Shown: positions 1 through 6,796, counted from the stretch's first letter. The stretch: 7,311 bases of DNA from Chloroflexota bacterium (GCA_023424355.1 JAFAEA010000152.1:1-7311), one strand, 5' to 3'. The notes: a model not told the origin generated them from the sequence alone. Made by a program: numbers and translations.

Positions 1-1484
1 AGAAGGCCGCCGATCGCCTCATGTACACCAGCACTATGCTCAATGGCGATCAGGTGATTCCGCTCAAGTTCGGCCTGGTGACTCCGAAGCTGGACCGCTG
101 GCTGGATACCGTTGACGCTGATATCGATGATCCGGCGATCGATGCCACCTTTACCGTGAACGGTGCAGAGTTGGTGATCACCGAGGATTCCACCGGTACA
201 GGTGTCGATCGCGAGGCGGTCACCACCAGCCTGCATGAAGCTCTCCGCAATCTGGAGAAAATCGATCAGGATATTCCAACCTCGGTACTGGAACCTCAAA
301 TCACCCGTGCGAATCTGGAAGAGAATGAAGACGAAGTCCTCAACATTCTCAGTAACTCCGTTACCGTGCGCTTCGAGGATTCACGCTGGGAGATCCAGCC
401 GGAAGAAGTATCCGCATTCATGGAATTCAAATCCGACGTGGTTGATGGCAAGGCCGTGACCAGTGTCGATTTCGACCGCACTCCGCTCGCCCAGTATCTG
501 CGCGAGAAATTCACCCCGGAAGTGAATCGCATGCCGATCAACTCCAAGGTGCAGTTCTACAACGGCAAGCTTTCCGCGACTACAAAGGCGGAGAGTGGTG
601 TCACCCTCAAGGCGAGTGAATTTGCAGAAATGGTGGCTGTGAGCTTCCTCGGGAATCACGAGCGGGTGGATGTGCCTGTGGTGATTACACAGGCCAAGGT
701 TCGTGAAGATAACCTCGATACTCTGGGCATCAAGGACAAGCTCTGCCGGGTGGATTCGAACTTCCAGGCGGATCTCGGTTCCCAGCGCGAACACAATGTG
801 ATGACCGGTATCAATCTGCTCAACAACGTAATTGTGGCTCCGGGCGATGATTTCAGCTTCAATCAGTCCATCGGCCCAATTGAAGGAAATCCGGATTTCA
901 TCGGCGGTACCGGTATCGTTGCCGGCGTGATTCAGGATGAGTTTGGTGGCGGTATCTGCCAGGTTGTTACCACGGCTTTCCGGGCGGGAATTATGGCCGG
1001 ATTGCCGATTACTCACTGGGATCCACATACCTATCGACTTACCGGTTACGAAAAGGATGGATGGGGACCGGGCTTCGATGCCTCGATCTTCCAGCCAGAT
1101 TGGCAGGATCCATCCGAGTGGTCGGATCTCAAGTTCAACAACAACACCGAGAACTTCATTCTCATCTCCAGCTGGGCAGATAACGGCATCCACGTGGTGG
1201 AGATCTATGGCACCGCCACCGGTTGGGATGTGCAGATCTCTGAGACATCCGTCTGGGAAGCCGAACCGAACGACGACAACAAGTGGGTGGTCGATTGGGA
1301 AGCAGCATCCGGTACCAACTACGCATCCGCGTATCCGGTGGACGGCCTGAACGCCAGCTTCAATCGCACCGTGTTTGATGCCGAAGGCAAGGAAATGTAC
1401 ACCCGCGATTTCACCTCAGCATATAAGTCCCGCGGTTGGCAGTGCACCTGCAGCGCGGATATGGAAGGCGTGCCCTGCTGGTAG
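1..1484 (+). CDS. VanW family protein with tandem peptidoglycan-binding-like repeats, 5' end outside window
   Basis: This is a probable envelope or secreted protein of the VanW family. The biochemical role of VanW domains is not established; the name comes from vancomycin-resistance clusters and does not by itself imply resistance. The frame is open to the window edge (first full codon at base 3), and the usual N-terminal signal or membrane anchor is absent, so the ATG at 21 is probably internal. Counting from that ATG, residues about 35-100 and 168-235 look like two copies of the PG_binding_4 type repeat that normally precedes VanW. The VanW core follows at about 250-385, with R256 and N259, PGDDFSFN (274-281), GGGICQ (309-314) and a late SDLKFNNNT stretch (368-376). 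A beta-rich tail (386-487) ends with three cysteines (C475, C477, C486) and a final tryptophan. A hairpin 24 bases after the stop suggests its transcript ends there. The family call is firm; the function is not. Confidence 0.9.
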   Translation, partial: KAADRLMYTSTMLNGDQVIPLKFGLVTPKLDRWLDTVDADIDDPAIDATFTVNGAELVITEDSTGTGVDREAVTTSLHEALRNLEKIDQDIPTSVLEPQITRANLEENEDEVLNILSNSVTVRFEDSRWEIQPEEVSAFMEFKSDVVDGKAVTSVDFDRTPLAQYLREKFTPEVNRMPINSKVQFYNGKLSATTKAESGVTLKASEFAEMVAVSFLGNHERVDVPVVITQAKVREDNLDTLGIKDKLCRVDSNFQADLGSQREHNVMTGINLLNNVIVAPGDDFSFNQSIGPIEGNPDFIGGTGIVAGVIQDEFGGGICQVVTTAFRAGIMAGLPITHWDPHTYRLTGYEKDGWGPGFDASIFQPDWQDPSEWSDLKFNNNTENFILISSWADNGIHVVEIYGTATGWDVQISETSVWEAEPNDDNKWVVDWEAASGTNYASAYPVDGLNASFNRTVFDAEGKEMYTRDFTSAYKSRGWQCTCSADMEGVPCW

Positions 1485-1508
1485 TGGCAACCGATGCAAG
1501 AGACACAC

Positions 1509-1534
1509 AGCCCGGATGCGTATGCATCCGGGCT
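1509..1534 (+). terminator. Probable transcription terminator after the VanW gene
   Basis: A perfect 11-bp inverted repeat, AGCCCGGATGC (1509-1519) with GCATCCGGGCT (1524-1534), encloses the tetraloop GTAT. It begins 24 bases after the stop of the VanW gene. Only a short T-rich stretch follows (TTCTGCGTT), so intrinsic termination may be incomplete, but position and stem strength fit a terminator that separates this gene from the amidase gene downstream. Confidence 0.72.
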
Positions 1535-1797
1535 TCTGCGTTAACACCAGTCGCTCACCTGCTTCACCGTGCATGGATCGCAGGTAAATTTCGATCAATT
1601 TTATGACCTTCACAGTATTTTGATAAGTTAGTACGTATACCTGTACGTTCGGAATTGTCATACCAGTGGCACTGTTGGCGGCCTGATTTTGAGGCTTCAA
1701 CTGGCCATAAAGCCGTGTACACTGGAGGAAACAAGGGGAAATTGCGCCGTATTTCCGGTAGCCTCGTTTATGGCACAAGGGGAGTTTAAGAGGGTCT
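1535..1797 (+). promoter_or_regulatory. Upstream region and leader of the amidase gene
   Basis: The gap between the VanW stop and the amidase start is 313 bases. Apart from the hairpin at 1509-1534 I see no supportable gene in it. The part from about 1585 to 1660 is more AT-rich than the flanking genes and is the likeliest promoter zone. TTCACA (1609-1614), TTGATA (1620-1625) and TTGTCA (1655-1660) each match five of six bases of a -35 box, but none has a good -10 box at 16-18 bases. TACACT (1718-1723) is a weak -10 with a poor -35 upstream. A direct repeat GTACGT (1631-1636 and 1643-1648, period 12) and an imperfect palindrome at 1634-1647 may be regulator sites. The exact promoter cannot be fixed by eye. 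Confidence 0.35.
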
Positions 1798-4700
1798 ATG
1801 TCCGAATTGCGTTCACCCAAGACCACCAATGATTCGAAGGTTGTGAGTGGTATCAACCGTCGTAACCTCATAAAGGCTTCGGCGGGTGCCGGTGCCATGT
1901 TGGCCGTTGCATCTGGTGCTGCGCCGGTGGGAATTCAACCCGCCACCACCCTGGCTCAGGAAGCCAGCGGCACCCGCGCCCGGAACTGGGAAGAATCCGA
2001 CAACATCGATACCAGTATCAAGCTCGAGGGCGATGGTTGGGTCACCTTGGAAACCGAGTTCCCCTTCTGGGCGCTTGGATTTGGCTGGGATCGTGAAGTG
2101 GGCACCTGGCCCGTGGTGCAATATGGCATCAGTTACGATGGCGTGACCTGGGACGATGGTTATGCCATGGATGCCCACAGTGACGGTGGACCGGTCGCGA
2201 CGGATAACCGTCACCACACCGATCTCCACTTTGCCGATGGCCAGCAGTACATCCGGTATCGCACCGTCGATGGCGAGGGCAATCTGGTGGTGCTGGATCG
2301 CTTCCAGGTGACCTATATCGATCCAACCGATGGACCATGGTCGGAGGATCGCAAGGTCACACTCATGCGTACCACCGCAGTAAACGATGATACTGCCGTA
2401 CCACCGGCCATTATTACCCGTGCGCAGTGGGGTGCCAACGAAAGTTACCGTCGAGATTCCACCGGCGAAATCTGGCCGCCAGAATACGCCGAAGTGAAGC
2501 ACGCAATTGTGCACCACGCCGCCGTTAACTACGGCTCCGATGGCTACAACGCCATCCGGTCCATCTATTACTATCACGCCATTACTCAGGGCTGGGGTGA
2601 TATCGGCTACAACTATCTCATTGATACGCAGGGGCATATCTTCGAGGGCCGCGTTGGTGGCGCCAATGTTATTGGTGGCCATGCCTTCCAATACGCCATC
2701 GGTAGCTCCGGTATCTGTGTAATGGGTGATTACACCTCTGCCGATGCTCCTCAGGCGGCCAAGGTGGCTTTGGCCAATATCATTGCCTACGTCACCCGCG
2801 ATTTGAACCCGCACGGAACGGCACCGTTCCACGAAGTGCCCGCCATGCCAACCATTGCGGGTCACCGCGATGTGGTTCAATCCGGATGCCCGGGCAACGG
2901 TCTGTATGACGATCTTCCATGGATCCGTAACACTGTGGCAACCACACTCGATCGCGGCTTGCTGGATAGCCAGGCCCCGGGCGGAATTGTTCCGGGCGAC
3001 TGGGTGAAAATTCAGGTCGAAACCGGTTCCGGTTTGCAGATGCGAACCGCGCCCGGTACCGATCAGCCGATTGTGGCCACAATCCCCAACGGCACCCGTG
3101 TAGAAGTCGAAGAAGGTGCTCGCGCGTACCAAGGCTACAACTGGTACCTCGTGATGTACGGCGGCCGTAAGGGATGGGTCGTAGCCGACTGGCTCGTCGT
3201 GGATCCTCCAACCGATGATCCGATGCAGGGATACCTGTATGGCCAGAACATTCGCCTGCGGGGCACTGTCACGCTGCGCACCTCACCAAGTGTGAATGCA
3301 GCCAGCGCGGGTGCGGAGACCGGCACGTGGGCCTTCCTGATGGCTGGTCCATATACCGCTGGTGGCACGAAGTGGTTCCAGATTCGCACGCAGAATGGAC
3401 GTGAGGGCTGGATTACCATCGATCAGTTCGCTATTGATAAGACCACGGCACCGGCATCTGCGTACAAGATGGGGGCCGCTGTGCGAACAGTACGCTCCAC
3501 CGCCATTCGCGTACGCCCGGGTATTCCGCAGACTACGCAGGGAACAGTGGGTGCCGGTACTCGGCTCACCATTTCGGTGGCTCCGGTCGGAACCACTGGT
3601 GGCACGTGGTATGGCGTCTATGGCGGTACGGGTATCGGTGGTGGTTGGGTAAACGCAACCGACATCGATATCGCCCCAACACCGGTCACCGCTGTTGGGC
3701 AGCGCTTCCGCGTTACCGAAAATATGAACCTTCGTGGCGGTCCGGGAACCGGATTCGCGACAGTTGGCACCCTTACCGCTGGGACCACCGGAACGGTTAT
3801 CGGTGGACCCACTTCGGCCAATGGCTACAAATGGTGGGATGTTCGCACCGATAACGGTCAGCAAGGCTGGGCCGCCGATAATTGGTTGCTCGCCAGCGGT
3901 GGTACCGCACCAACGAATCCGACCGATCCGCCTCCATCTTCCGGTGGCAAGTTCGCCGCCGGTGATACCGTGCGTGTGACCGAAGGCCTGAACATGCGAT
4001 CGGGACCGAGCACCAGTAACGGTGTTGTTGCTGTGCTGGATGCCGGAACCACCGGAAAGGTGATCGGCGGACCAGGAAGCGCCAACGGCTATACCTGGTG
4101 GCGAATTGAAACCAGCCGCGGAACCGGCTGGGTGGTTGAGAACTGGATCGTGAAGCAAGGTGGTTCTACACCAACCGATCCACCGCCAACTACCGGTGGC
4201 AAGTTCGCTATTGGCGATACTGCCCGCGTGACTGAAAACCTGAATATGCGCTCGGGACCGGGCACCGCAAATGGAGTGATCACCATTCTCGGAGCGGGTG
4301 TCACCGGTAAGGTGATCGAAGGTCCACGCAGTGGCAGCGGCTACACCTGGTGGCGCCTGGAAACCAATCAGGGCACCGGTTGGGTGGTGCAGGACTGGGT
4401 TGTGAAGCAATCCGGTGGCTCCACGCCTCCGCCATCGTCTGGTGGCAAGTTCGCTATTGGTGACACCGCTCGCGTAACCGAGGGTGTGAACATGCGAACC
4501 GGTGCAGGTACAGGCAATGGCGTAATCACCGTTCTGCAGCCAGGAACCACCGGTAAGGTGATTGAAGGTCCGCGAAGTGCCAACGGTTACACCTGGTGGC
4601 GATTGCAAACCAGCGCAGGTACTGGTTGGGTGGTACAGGATTGGATTACCAAATCCGCCCCCGCCACACCGAAGTTCGCTAAGGGTGATACGGTGCGGGT

Positions 4701-4881
4701 TACCGAGCCGCTCAACATCCGCAGTGGTGCCGGCACCGGTAGTGGTTCCATCGCCGTTCTGCAGCCAGGGGTTACTGGCAAGGTGATCGATGGTCCACAG
4801 AGTGCCAGTGGCTACGTTTGGTGGCGAATTGAGACCGGTCAGGGCACTGGCTGGGCCGCACAGGATTGGCTCACCAAATAG
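1798..4881 (+). CDS. Tat-exported N-acetylmuramoyl-L-alanine amidase (PGRP/Amidase_2) with eight SH3b-like repeats
   Basis: Predicted exported zinc amidase that would cut the bond between muramic acid and the stem peptide of peptidoglycan. Residues 20-26 (NRRNLIK) and the following small-residue hydrophobic stretch (about 27-45) form a twin-arginine signal. Residues about 66-190 are a beta-rich, Trp-rich region of a kind found before PGRP domains. The amidase core is about 204-385: ITRAQWGANE (206-215), the zinc ligand H239 in IVHHAA, catalytic Y271 in IGYNYLID, and GHRDV with H356 and C364 as the other two ligands. By alignment with T7 lysozyme all ligands are present, so it is probably active. 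Eight SH3b-like repeats follow, at about 400-468, 478-547, 558-625, 632-698, 718-786, 802-870, 884-952 and 959-1027; they probably bind the wall. Pro/Thr/Gly linkers separate the last ones. GAGGG (1790-1794) is only three bases from the ATG and AAGGGGAG (1777-1784) thirteen, so the ribosome site is not ideal, but the start gives a normal Tat leader. Confidence 0.93.
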   Translation: MSELRSPKTTNDSKVVSGINRRNLIKASAGAGAMLAVASGAAPVGIQPATTLAQEASGTRARNWEESDNIDTSIKLEGDGWVTLETEFPFWALGFGWDREVGTWPVVQYGISYDGVTWDDGYAMDAHSDGGPVATDNRHHTDLHFADGQQYIRYRTVDGEGNLVVLDRFQVTYIDPTDGPWSEDRKVTLMRTTAVNDDTAVPPAIITRAQWGANESYRRDSTGEIWPPEYAEVKHAIVHHAAVNYGSDGYNAIRSIYYYHAITQGWGDIGYNYLIDTQGHIFEGRVGGANVIGGHAFQYAIGSSGICVMGDYTSADAPQAAKVALANIIAYVTRDLNPHGTAPFHEVPAMPTIAGHRDVVQSGCPGNGLYDDLPWIRNTVATTLDRGLLDSQAPGGIVPGDWVKIQVETGSGLQMRTAPGTDQPIVATIPNGTRVEVEEGARAYQGYNWYLVMYGGRKGWVVADWLVVDPPTDDPMQGYLYGQNIRLRGTVTLRTSPSVNAASAGAETGTWAFLMAGPYTAGGTKWFQIRTQNGREGWITIDQFAIDKTTAPASAYKMGAAVRTVRSTAIRVRPGIPQTTQGTVGAGTRLTISVAPVGTTGGTWYGVYGGTGIGGGWVNATDIDIAPTPVTAVGQRFRVTENMNLRGGPGTGFATVGTLTAGTTGTVIGGPTSANGYKWWDVRTDNGQQGWAADNWLLASGGTAPTNPTDPPPSSGGKFAAGDTVRVTEGLNMRSGPSTSNGVVAVLDAGTTGKVIGGPGSANGYTWWRIETSRGTGWVVENWIVKQGGSTPTDPPPTTGGKFAIGDTARVTENLNMRSGPGTANGVITILGAGVTGKVIEGPRSGSGYTWWRLETNQGTGWVVQDWVVKQSGGSTPPPSSGGKFAIGDTARVTEGVNMRTGAGTGNGVITVLQPGTTGKVIEGPRSANGYTWWRLQTSAGTGWVVQDWITKSAPATPKFAKGDTVRVTEPLNIRSGAGTGSGSIAVLQPGVTGKVIDGPQSASGYVWWRIETGQGTGWAAQDWLTK
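3691..4881 (+). repeat. In-gene tandem repeat encoding the five similar C-terminal SH3b modules
   Basis: Five modules share one pattern: GD-x-VRVTE, LNMRSG or close variants, a central TGKVI-x-GP, then GY-x-WWR, and a closing GTGW-x-x-QDW. Lys-Phe-Ala module starts fall at bases 3949, 4201, 4447 and 4672, so the periods are 252, 246 and 225 bases. The shrinking period reflects shorter Pro/Thr linkers. The DNA itself is repeated: the 20-base string GGTGGCAAGTTCGCTATTGG occurs at 4195 and at 4441. The three earlier modules of the protein (about residues 400-625) are much more divergent, so the array probably grew at its C-terminal end by tandem duplication. Confidence 0.88.
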
Positions 4882-4910
4882 CACCAGGTAGCCATCTACA
4901 TTGATTCATG

Positions 4911-4942
4911 AGAAACAGGGCACGCATACGTGCCCTGTTTCT
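4911..4942 (+). terminator. Strong intrinsic terminator of the amidase gene
   Basis: A perfect 14-bp inverted repeat runs AGAAACAGGGCACG (4911-4924) to CGTGCCCTGTTTCT (4929-4942) around the tetraloop CATA. It lies 29 bases after the amidase stop. The stem has a GC-rich core with A-rich and T-rich arms, the normal form of a Rho-independent terminator. It also argues against starting the next gene at the ATG at 4908, because that frame would translate the whole hairpin. Confidence 0.85.
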
Positions 4943-4982
4943 GTGCATTCCTCGCTTCATCCTTCATACTTGCCTGCATATT

Positions 4983-4987
4983 GGAGG
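4983..4987 (+). promoter_or_regulatory. Shine-Dalgarno of the methyltransferase gene (decides its start)
   Basis: GGAGG is placed seven bases before the ATG at 4995. The only earlier in-frame ATG (4908) has no such site and sits just before a terminator hairpin, so this motif fixes the start at 4995. The promoter of the gene should lie between 4943 and about 4980; CATACT near 4964 is a weak -10 candidate without a clear -35. Confidence 0.8.
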
Positions 4988-4994
4988 CTCGTTC

Positions 4995-6023
4995 ATGTCA
5001 CTTTCCCGCATCTATTTCTCTGCCGATGAAGATTTTCTCAGCACCGCTGCCGATGAGCTGCGACCGCATTTCCCCGACGCCTGGATGGAACCGATTGGTC
5101 CGGATATCGCCGTGTTCGAGGATGAGGGCGTAAGCGTCTCGCTGTTGGCGGAGACCATTCGCGAGCAGATGCTCGTGTTTCCGCGACATCTCTTCCGCGG
5201 TGTGGCAGAGATTCCGCATGAGGAAATCGAGGATCTGGATAGTTTCGGCGATCTCGCGCTGGATGCCTGGAATCAACTGCCAATGCCACCCAAAGTTGCC
5301 CTTCAGGTGTGGCAGAGCGGCGAGGTGAACTCACCGTTCCGCAACGATCAGCTCTGGCATCGGCTGGCGAATGCCCTTGCCGATAGCGATATTCAGGTGG
5401 TGCGCGGTGGAGCGAACCACATCCTCAGTGCCTGCCAGGTAGCGGAAGGCATTGTGCTCGGCTCGAATGGCGTGGCGAATGCGCTTTCCGACTGGCCGGG
5501 AGGCAGAGTGCAGCTGGCGAAGCCAAAAGGGCAAATCAGCCGGAGCGAATTCAAGCTGGAGGAAATCATCCGCACAGAGATCGCCGAACTGCCGACCGAA
5601 GGCACAGCGCTCGATCTGGGCGCATCGCCTGGAGGCTGGACACGAATCCTTCTCAATCGCGGTTTGGATGTGGTTGCGGTGGATAGCGGCAAACTGGACA
5701 AGCGTCTGGATGCAAAGCAGGGACTTACGTATATCCCGACATTGGCCGGTCCGTTTCTGGCAGAGAACACTCGAATGTTCGATGTGGTGGTGAACGATAT
5801 GCGGATGGAGCCCGGACTCAGCGCCAATGTGATGAACAGTGCTGCCCGGTTCGTGCCGAGTGGTGGGATGGGCGTGCTCAGCATCAAAATCCCGGCCGGA
5901 AGCAGCGCCCTGAAGGTGATAGACGATACGCTGCGCGTACTGCGTCGGGAATGGAAGATCGAGGCAGTACGCCAACTCTTCCACAACCGCCACGAAGTGA
6001 CGGCGATTCTGCGTCGGAGTTAG
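4995..6023 (+). CDS. RlmM/FtsJ-type SAM-dependent RNA 2'-O-ribose methyltransferase
   Basis: Predicted cytoplasmic methyltransferase that transfers a methyl group from S-adenosylmethionine to an RNA ribose. The protein has 342 residues, close to the roughly 366 of E. coli RlmM, which modifies C2498 of 23S rRNA. Residues 1 to about 170 form an N-terminal part likely to bind RNA, as the THUMP-like half of RlmM does. The Rossmann part begins at SRSEFKLEE (182-190). SAM motif I is LDLGASPGG (206-214), and VVAVDSG (226-232) carries the acidic residue D230. The K-D-K-E set of 2'-O-methyltransferases is visible as K187, D268 (VNDM), K298 (LSIKIP) and E334 (HNRHEV). The stop overlaps the stop of the convergent antitoxin gene by four bases. 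The fold and chemistry are well supported; the exact RNA target is inferred and could differ from that of RlmM. Confidence 0.87.
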   Translation: MSLSRIYFSADEDFLSTAADELRPHFPDAWMEPIGPDIAVFEDEGVSVSLLAETIREQMLVFPRHLFRGVAEIPHEEIEDLDSFGDLALDAWNQLPMPPKVALQVWQSGEVNSPFRNDQLWHRLANALADSDIQVVRGGANHILSACQVAEGIVLGSNGVANALSDWPGGRVQLAKPKGQISRSEFKLEEIIRTEIAELPTEGTALDLGASPGGWTRILLNRGLDVVAVDSGKLDKRLDAKQGLTYIPTLAGPFLAENTRMFDVVVNDMRMEPGLSANVMNSAARFVPSGGMGVLSIKIPAGSSALKVIDDTLRVLRREWKIEAVRQLFHNRHEVTAILRRS

Positions 6024-6343
6024 CTTTCCGGGCCGATTGGTTCATCGAACACGGATCCATCCTTGAATCTCTGCCGAACCACGCCGCCTTCGCGGGCTTC
6101 TCGTAAAGCAGCCTTGAGATCCTCTGGATCAACCGGTTGGCCGAACTTTCCTGCGATCTCATCCGCAGAGAGAATCCTTCTTACAATGAACTCGCCGTCC
6201 TTGTTTTGACTAAAACTCAATCGATCCCCTGCCTTGGCACCAAGAGCCTGGCGAACATCGGGCGGTACTGAGACCTGTCCTGATTTGGACAACTTTCTGA
6301 CTCCACCAAACACGCGTGACGTGCGTCTTTGATTTGTGGTCAT
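6020..6343 (-). CDS. AbrB/SpoVT-type antitoxin-like protein, second of the operon, without its own toxin
   Basis: A 107-residue protein with an N-terminal swapped-hairpin AbrB DNA-binding domain (about 13-55), recognised by VRKLSKSGQVSVPPDVRQAL, then LGAKAGD and KDG. The tail (56-107), starting at LSADEIAGKFGQP, resembles the toxin-binding tail of VapB-type antitoxins. It is a paralogue of the antitoxin at 6797-7093: by eye about 22 of 55 aligned residues are identical, including SKSGQ, GD, KDG and the LS-x-x-E-x-AG motif. A longer frame starts with GTG at 6355, but that codon begins inside the GGAGG (6353-6349) that serves ATG 6343 at five bases, so 6343 is the start. It lies 26 bases after the PIN gene and is probably co-transcribed with it. 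No PIN gene follows; the next gene is the convergent methyltransferase. It may neutralise the same toxin, regulate the operon, or be an orphan. Confidence 0.86.
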   Translation of the reverse strand: MTTNQRRTSRVFGGVRKLSKSGQVSVPPDVRQALGAKAGDRLSFSQNKDGEFIVRRILSADEIAGKFGQPVDPEDLKAALREAREGGVVRQRFKDGSVFDEPIGPES

Positions 6344-6348
6344 GTGTA

Positions 6349-6360
6349 CCTCCACGTGGA
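6349..6360 (-). promoter_or_regulatory. Shine-Dalgarno of the second antitoxin gene, overlapped by a 10-bp palindrome
   Basis: On the minus strand GGAGG (6353-6349) lies five bases before ATG 6343. The perfect palindrome TCCACGTGGA (6351-6360) covers three of its five bases. A palindrome without a loop is a poor hairpin, so if it has a role it is more likely a protein-binding site in DNA. The ribosome-site part is secure; the operator part is conjecture. Confidence 0.6.
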
Positions 6361-6369
6361 ATGTCTCAG

Positions 6370-6795
6370 CTAACCGTCTGCCCAGATTGGTCCAGCGAAG
6401 GCCGAGGCGAGTCTCTTATCGAACGTGGCGAGTTCGGCATCATGAGCTTCTGCTCTGGCGGCAATTACGGCATCGGAGAATTCGAGCTTGGGTGAGTCCT
6501 GCAGAATCCGCAGAGCGCTCAAATAGATTTCGGTTTCAGTTTGGCCCATGCTCCAGCCAAACCACCCAAGCATGCGGCTCATAAGATCGCAGAAGTTCTC
6601 AACCGTGGTGTCGCGATCTCTCATCACCAGTACGTAGAAACACTCGTGCAGAACGATTTCCGGGATGATCGCTTTTGTGAACCCCGCTGCGATTTCACCC
6701 ATGAGCTGGGTCGCTTTCTCATGATGCTTCTGATCGTTCTCGGTGATCGGCTGACGGAGTGACGCCAACACCACGTTTGTATCAATCACGATCAT
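6370..6795 (-). CDS. PIN-domain ribonuclease toxin (VapC-like)
   Basis: A 141-residue PIN-domain protein, expected to be a magnesium-dependent RNase that acts as the toxin of a VapBC-type pair. From the chosen start, the acidic residues expected at the active site are D5 in MIVIDTNVV, E51 in VLHECFYVL, D108 in FSDAVIAARA and D126 in LATFDKRL, so the site appears intact. The family is usually about 130-145 residues long, which fits. The ATG at 6795 comes one base after the stop of the upstream antitoxin gene (TAG G ATG), a spacing typical of translational coupling. An in-frame ATG at 6816 would add MKNRANR and overlap the antitoxin gene by 20 bases. I prefer 6795 because family members usually begin directly at the first strand, but 6816 cannot be excluded. 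The RNA target cannot be predicted from sequence. Confidence 0.9.
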   Translation of the reverse strand: MIVIDTNVVLASLRQPITENDQKHHEKATQLMGEIAAGFTKAIIPEIVLHECFYVLVMRDRDTTVENFCDLMSRMLGWFGWSMGQTETEIYLSALRILQDSPKLEFSDAVIAARAEAHDAELATFDKRLASAFAGPIWADG

Positions 6796-6796
6796 C

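Noticed and set aside
381..1193. A 270-codon open frame on the minus strand opposite the VanW gene
   Set aside because: Shadow frame; the plus strand encodes conserved VanW motifs over the same bases.
1..1484. VanW gene read as evidence of vancomycin resistance
   Set aside because: There are no vanA/vanH/vanX-type genes here, and VanW domains are widespread in bacteria without glycopeptide resistance.
1742..1789. Short 15-codon TTG-started leader peptide before the amidase gene
   Set aside because: The nearby G-rich stretches are at poor spacing and nothing suggests attenuation. No support beyond an open frame.
1813..3132. A 439-codon open frame on the minus strand opposite the amidase domain
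   Set aside because: It is a shadow of the plus-strand gene, whose Tat signal and zinc ligands are unmistakable. No plausible ribosome site or domain is seen.
3691..4881. Repeats considered as a CRISPR array
   Set aside because: The units are 225-252 bases, imperfect, in frame and code for SH3b modules; there are no short identical repeats with unique spacers.
3283..4884. A 533-codon open frame on the minus strand opposite the SH3b repeats
   Set aside because: It is antisense to a clearly coding repeat region; the periodic Gly/Thr/Val codons leave few stops in that frame. Its product is low-complexity and resembles no family.
4908..4994. Upstream start of the methyltransferase at ATG 4908
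   Set aside because: The added 29 residues would translate the whole 14-bp terminator hairpin, and the start at 4995 has a well-placed GGAGG.
5331..5993. A 220-codon open frame on the minus strand opposite the methyltransferase, in line with the toxin-antitoxin operon
   Set aside because: Considered as a missing second toxin after the second antitoxin, but it has no PIN motifs and overlaps the intact methyltransferase motifs on the other strand.
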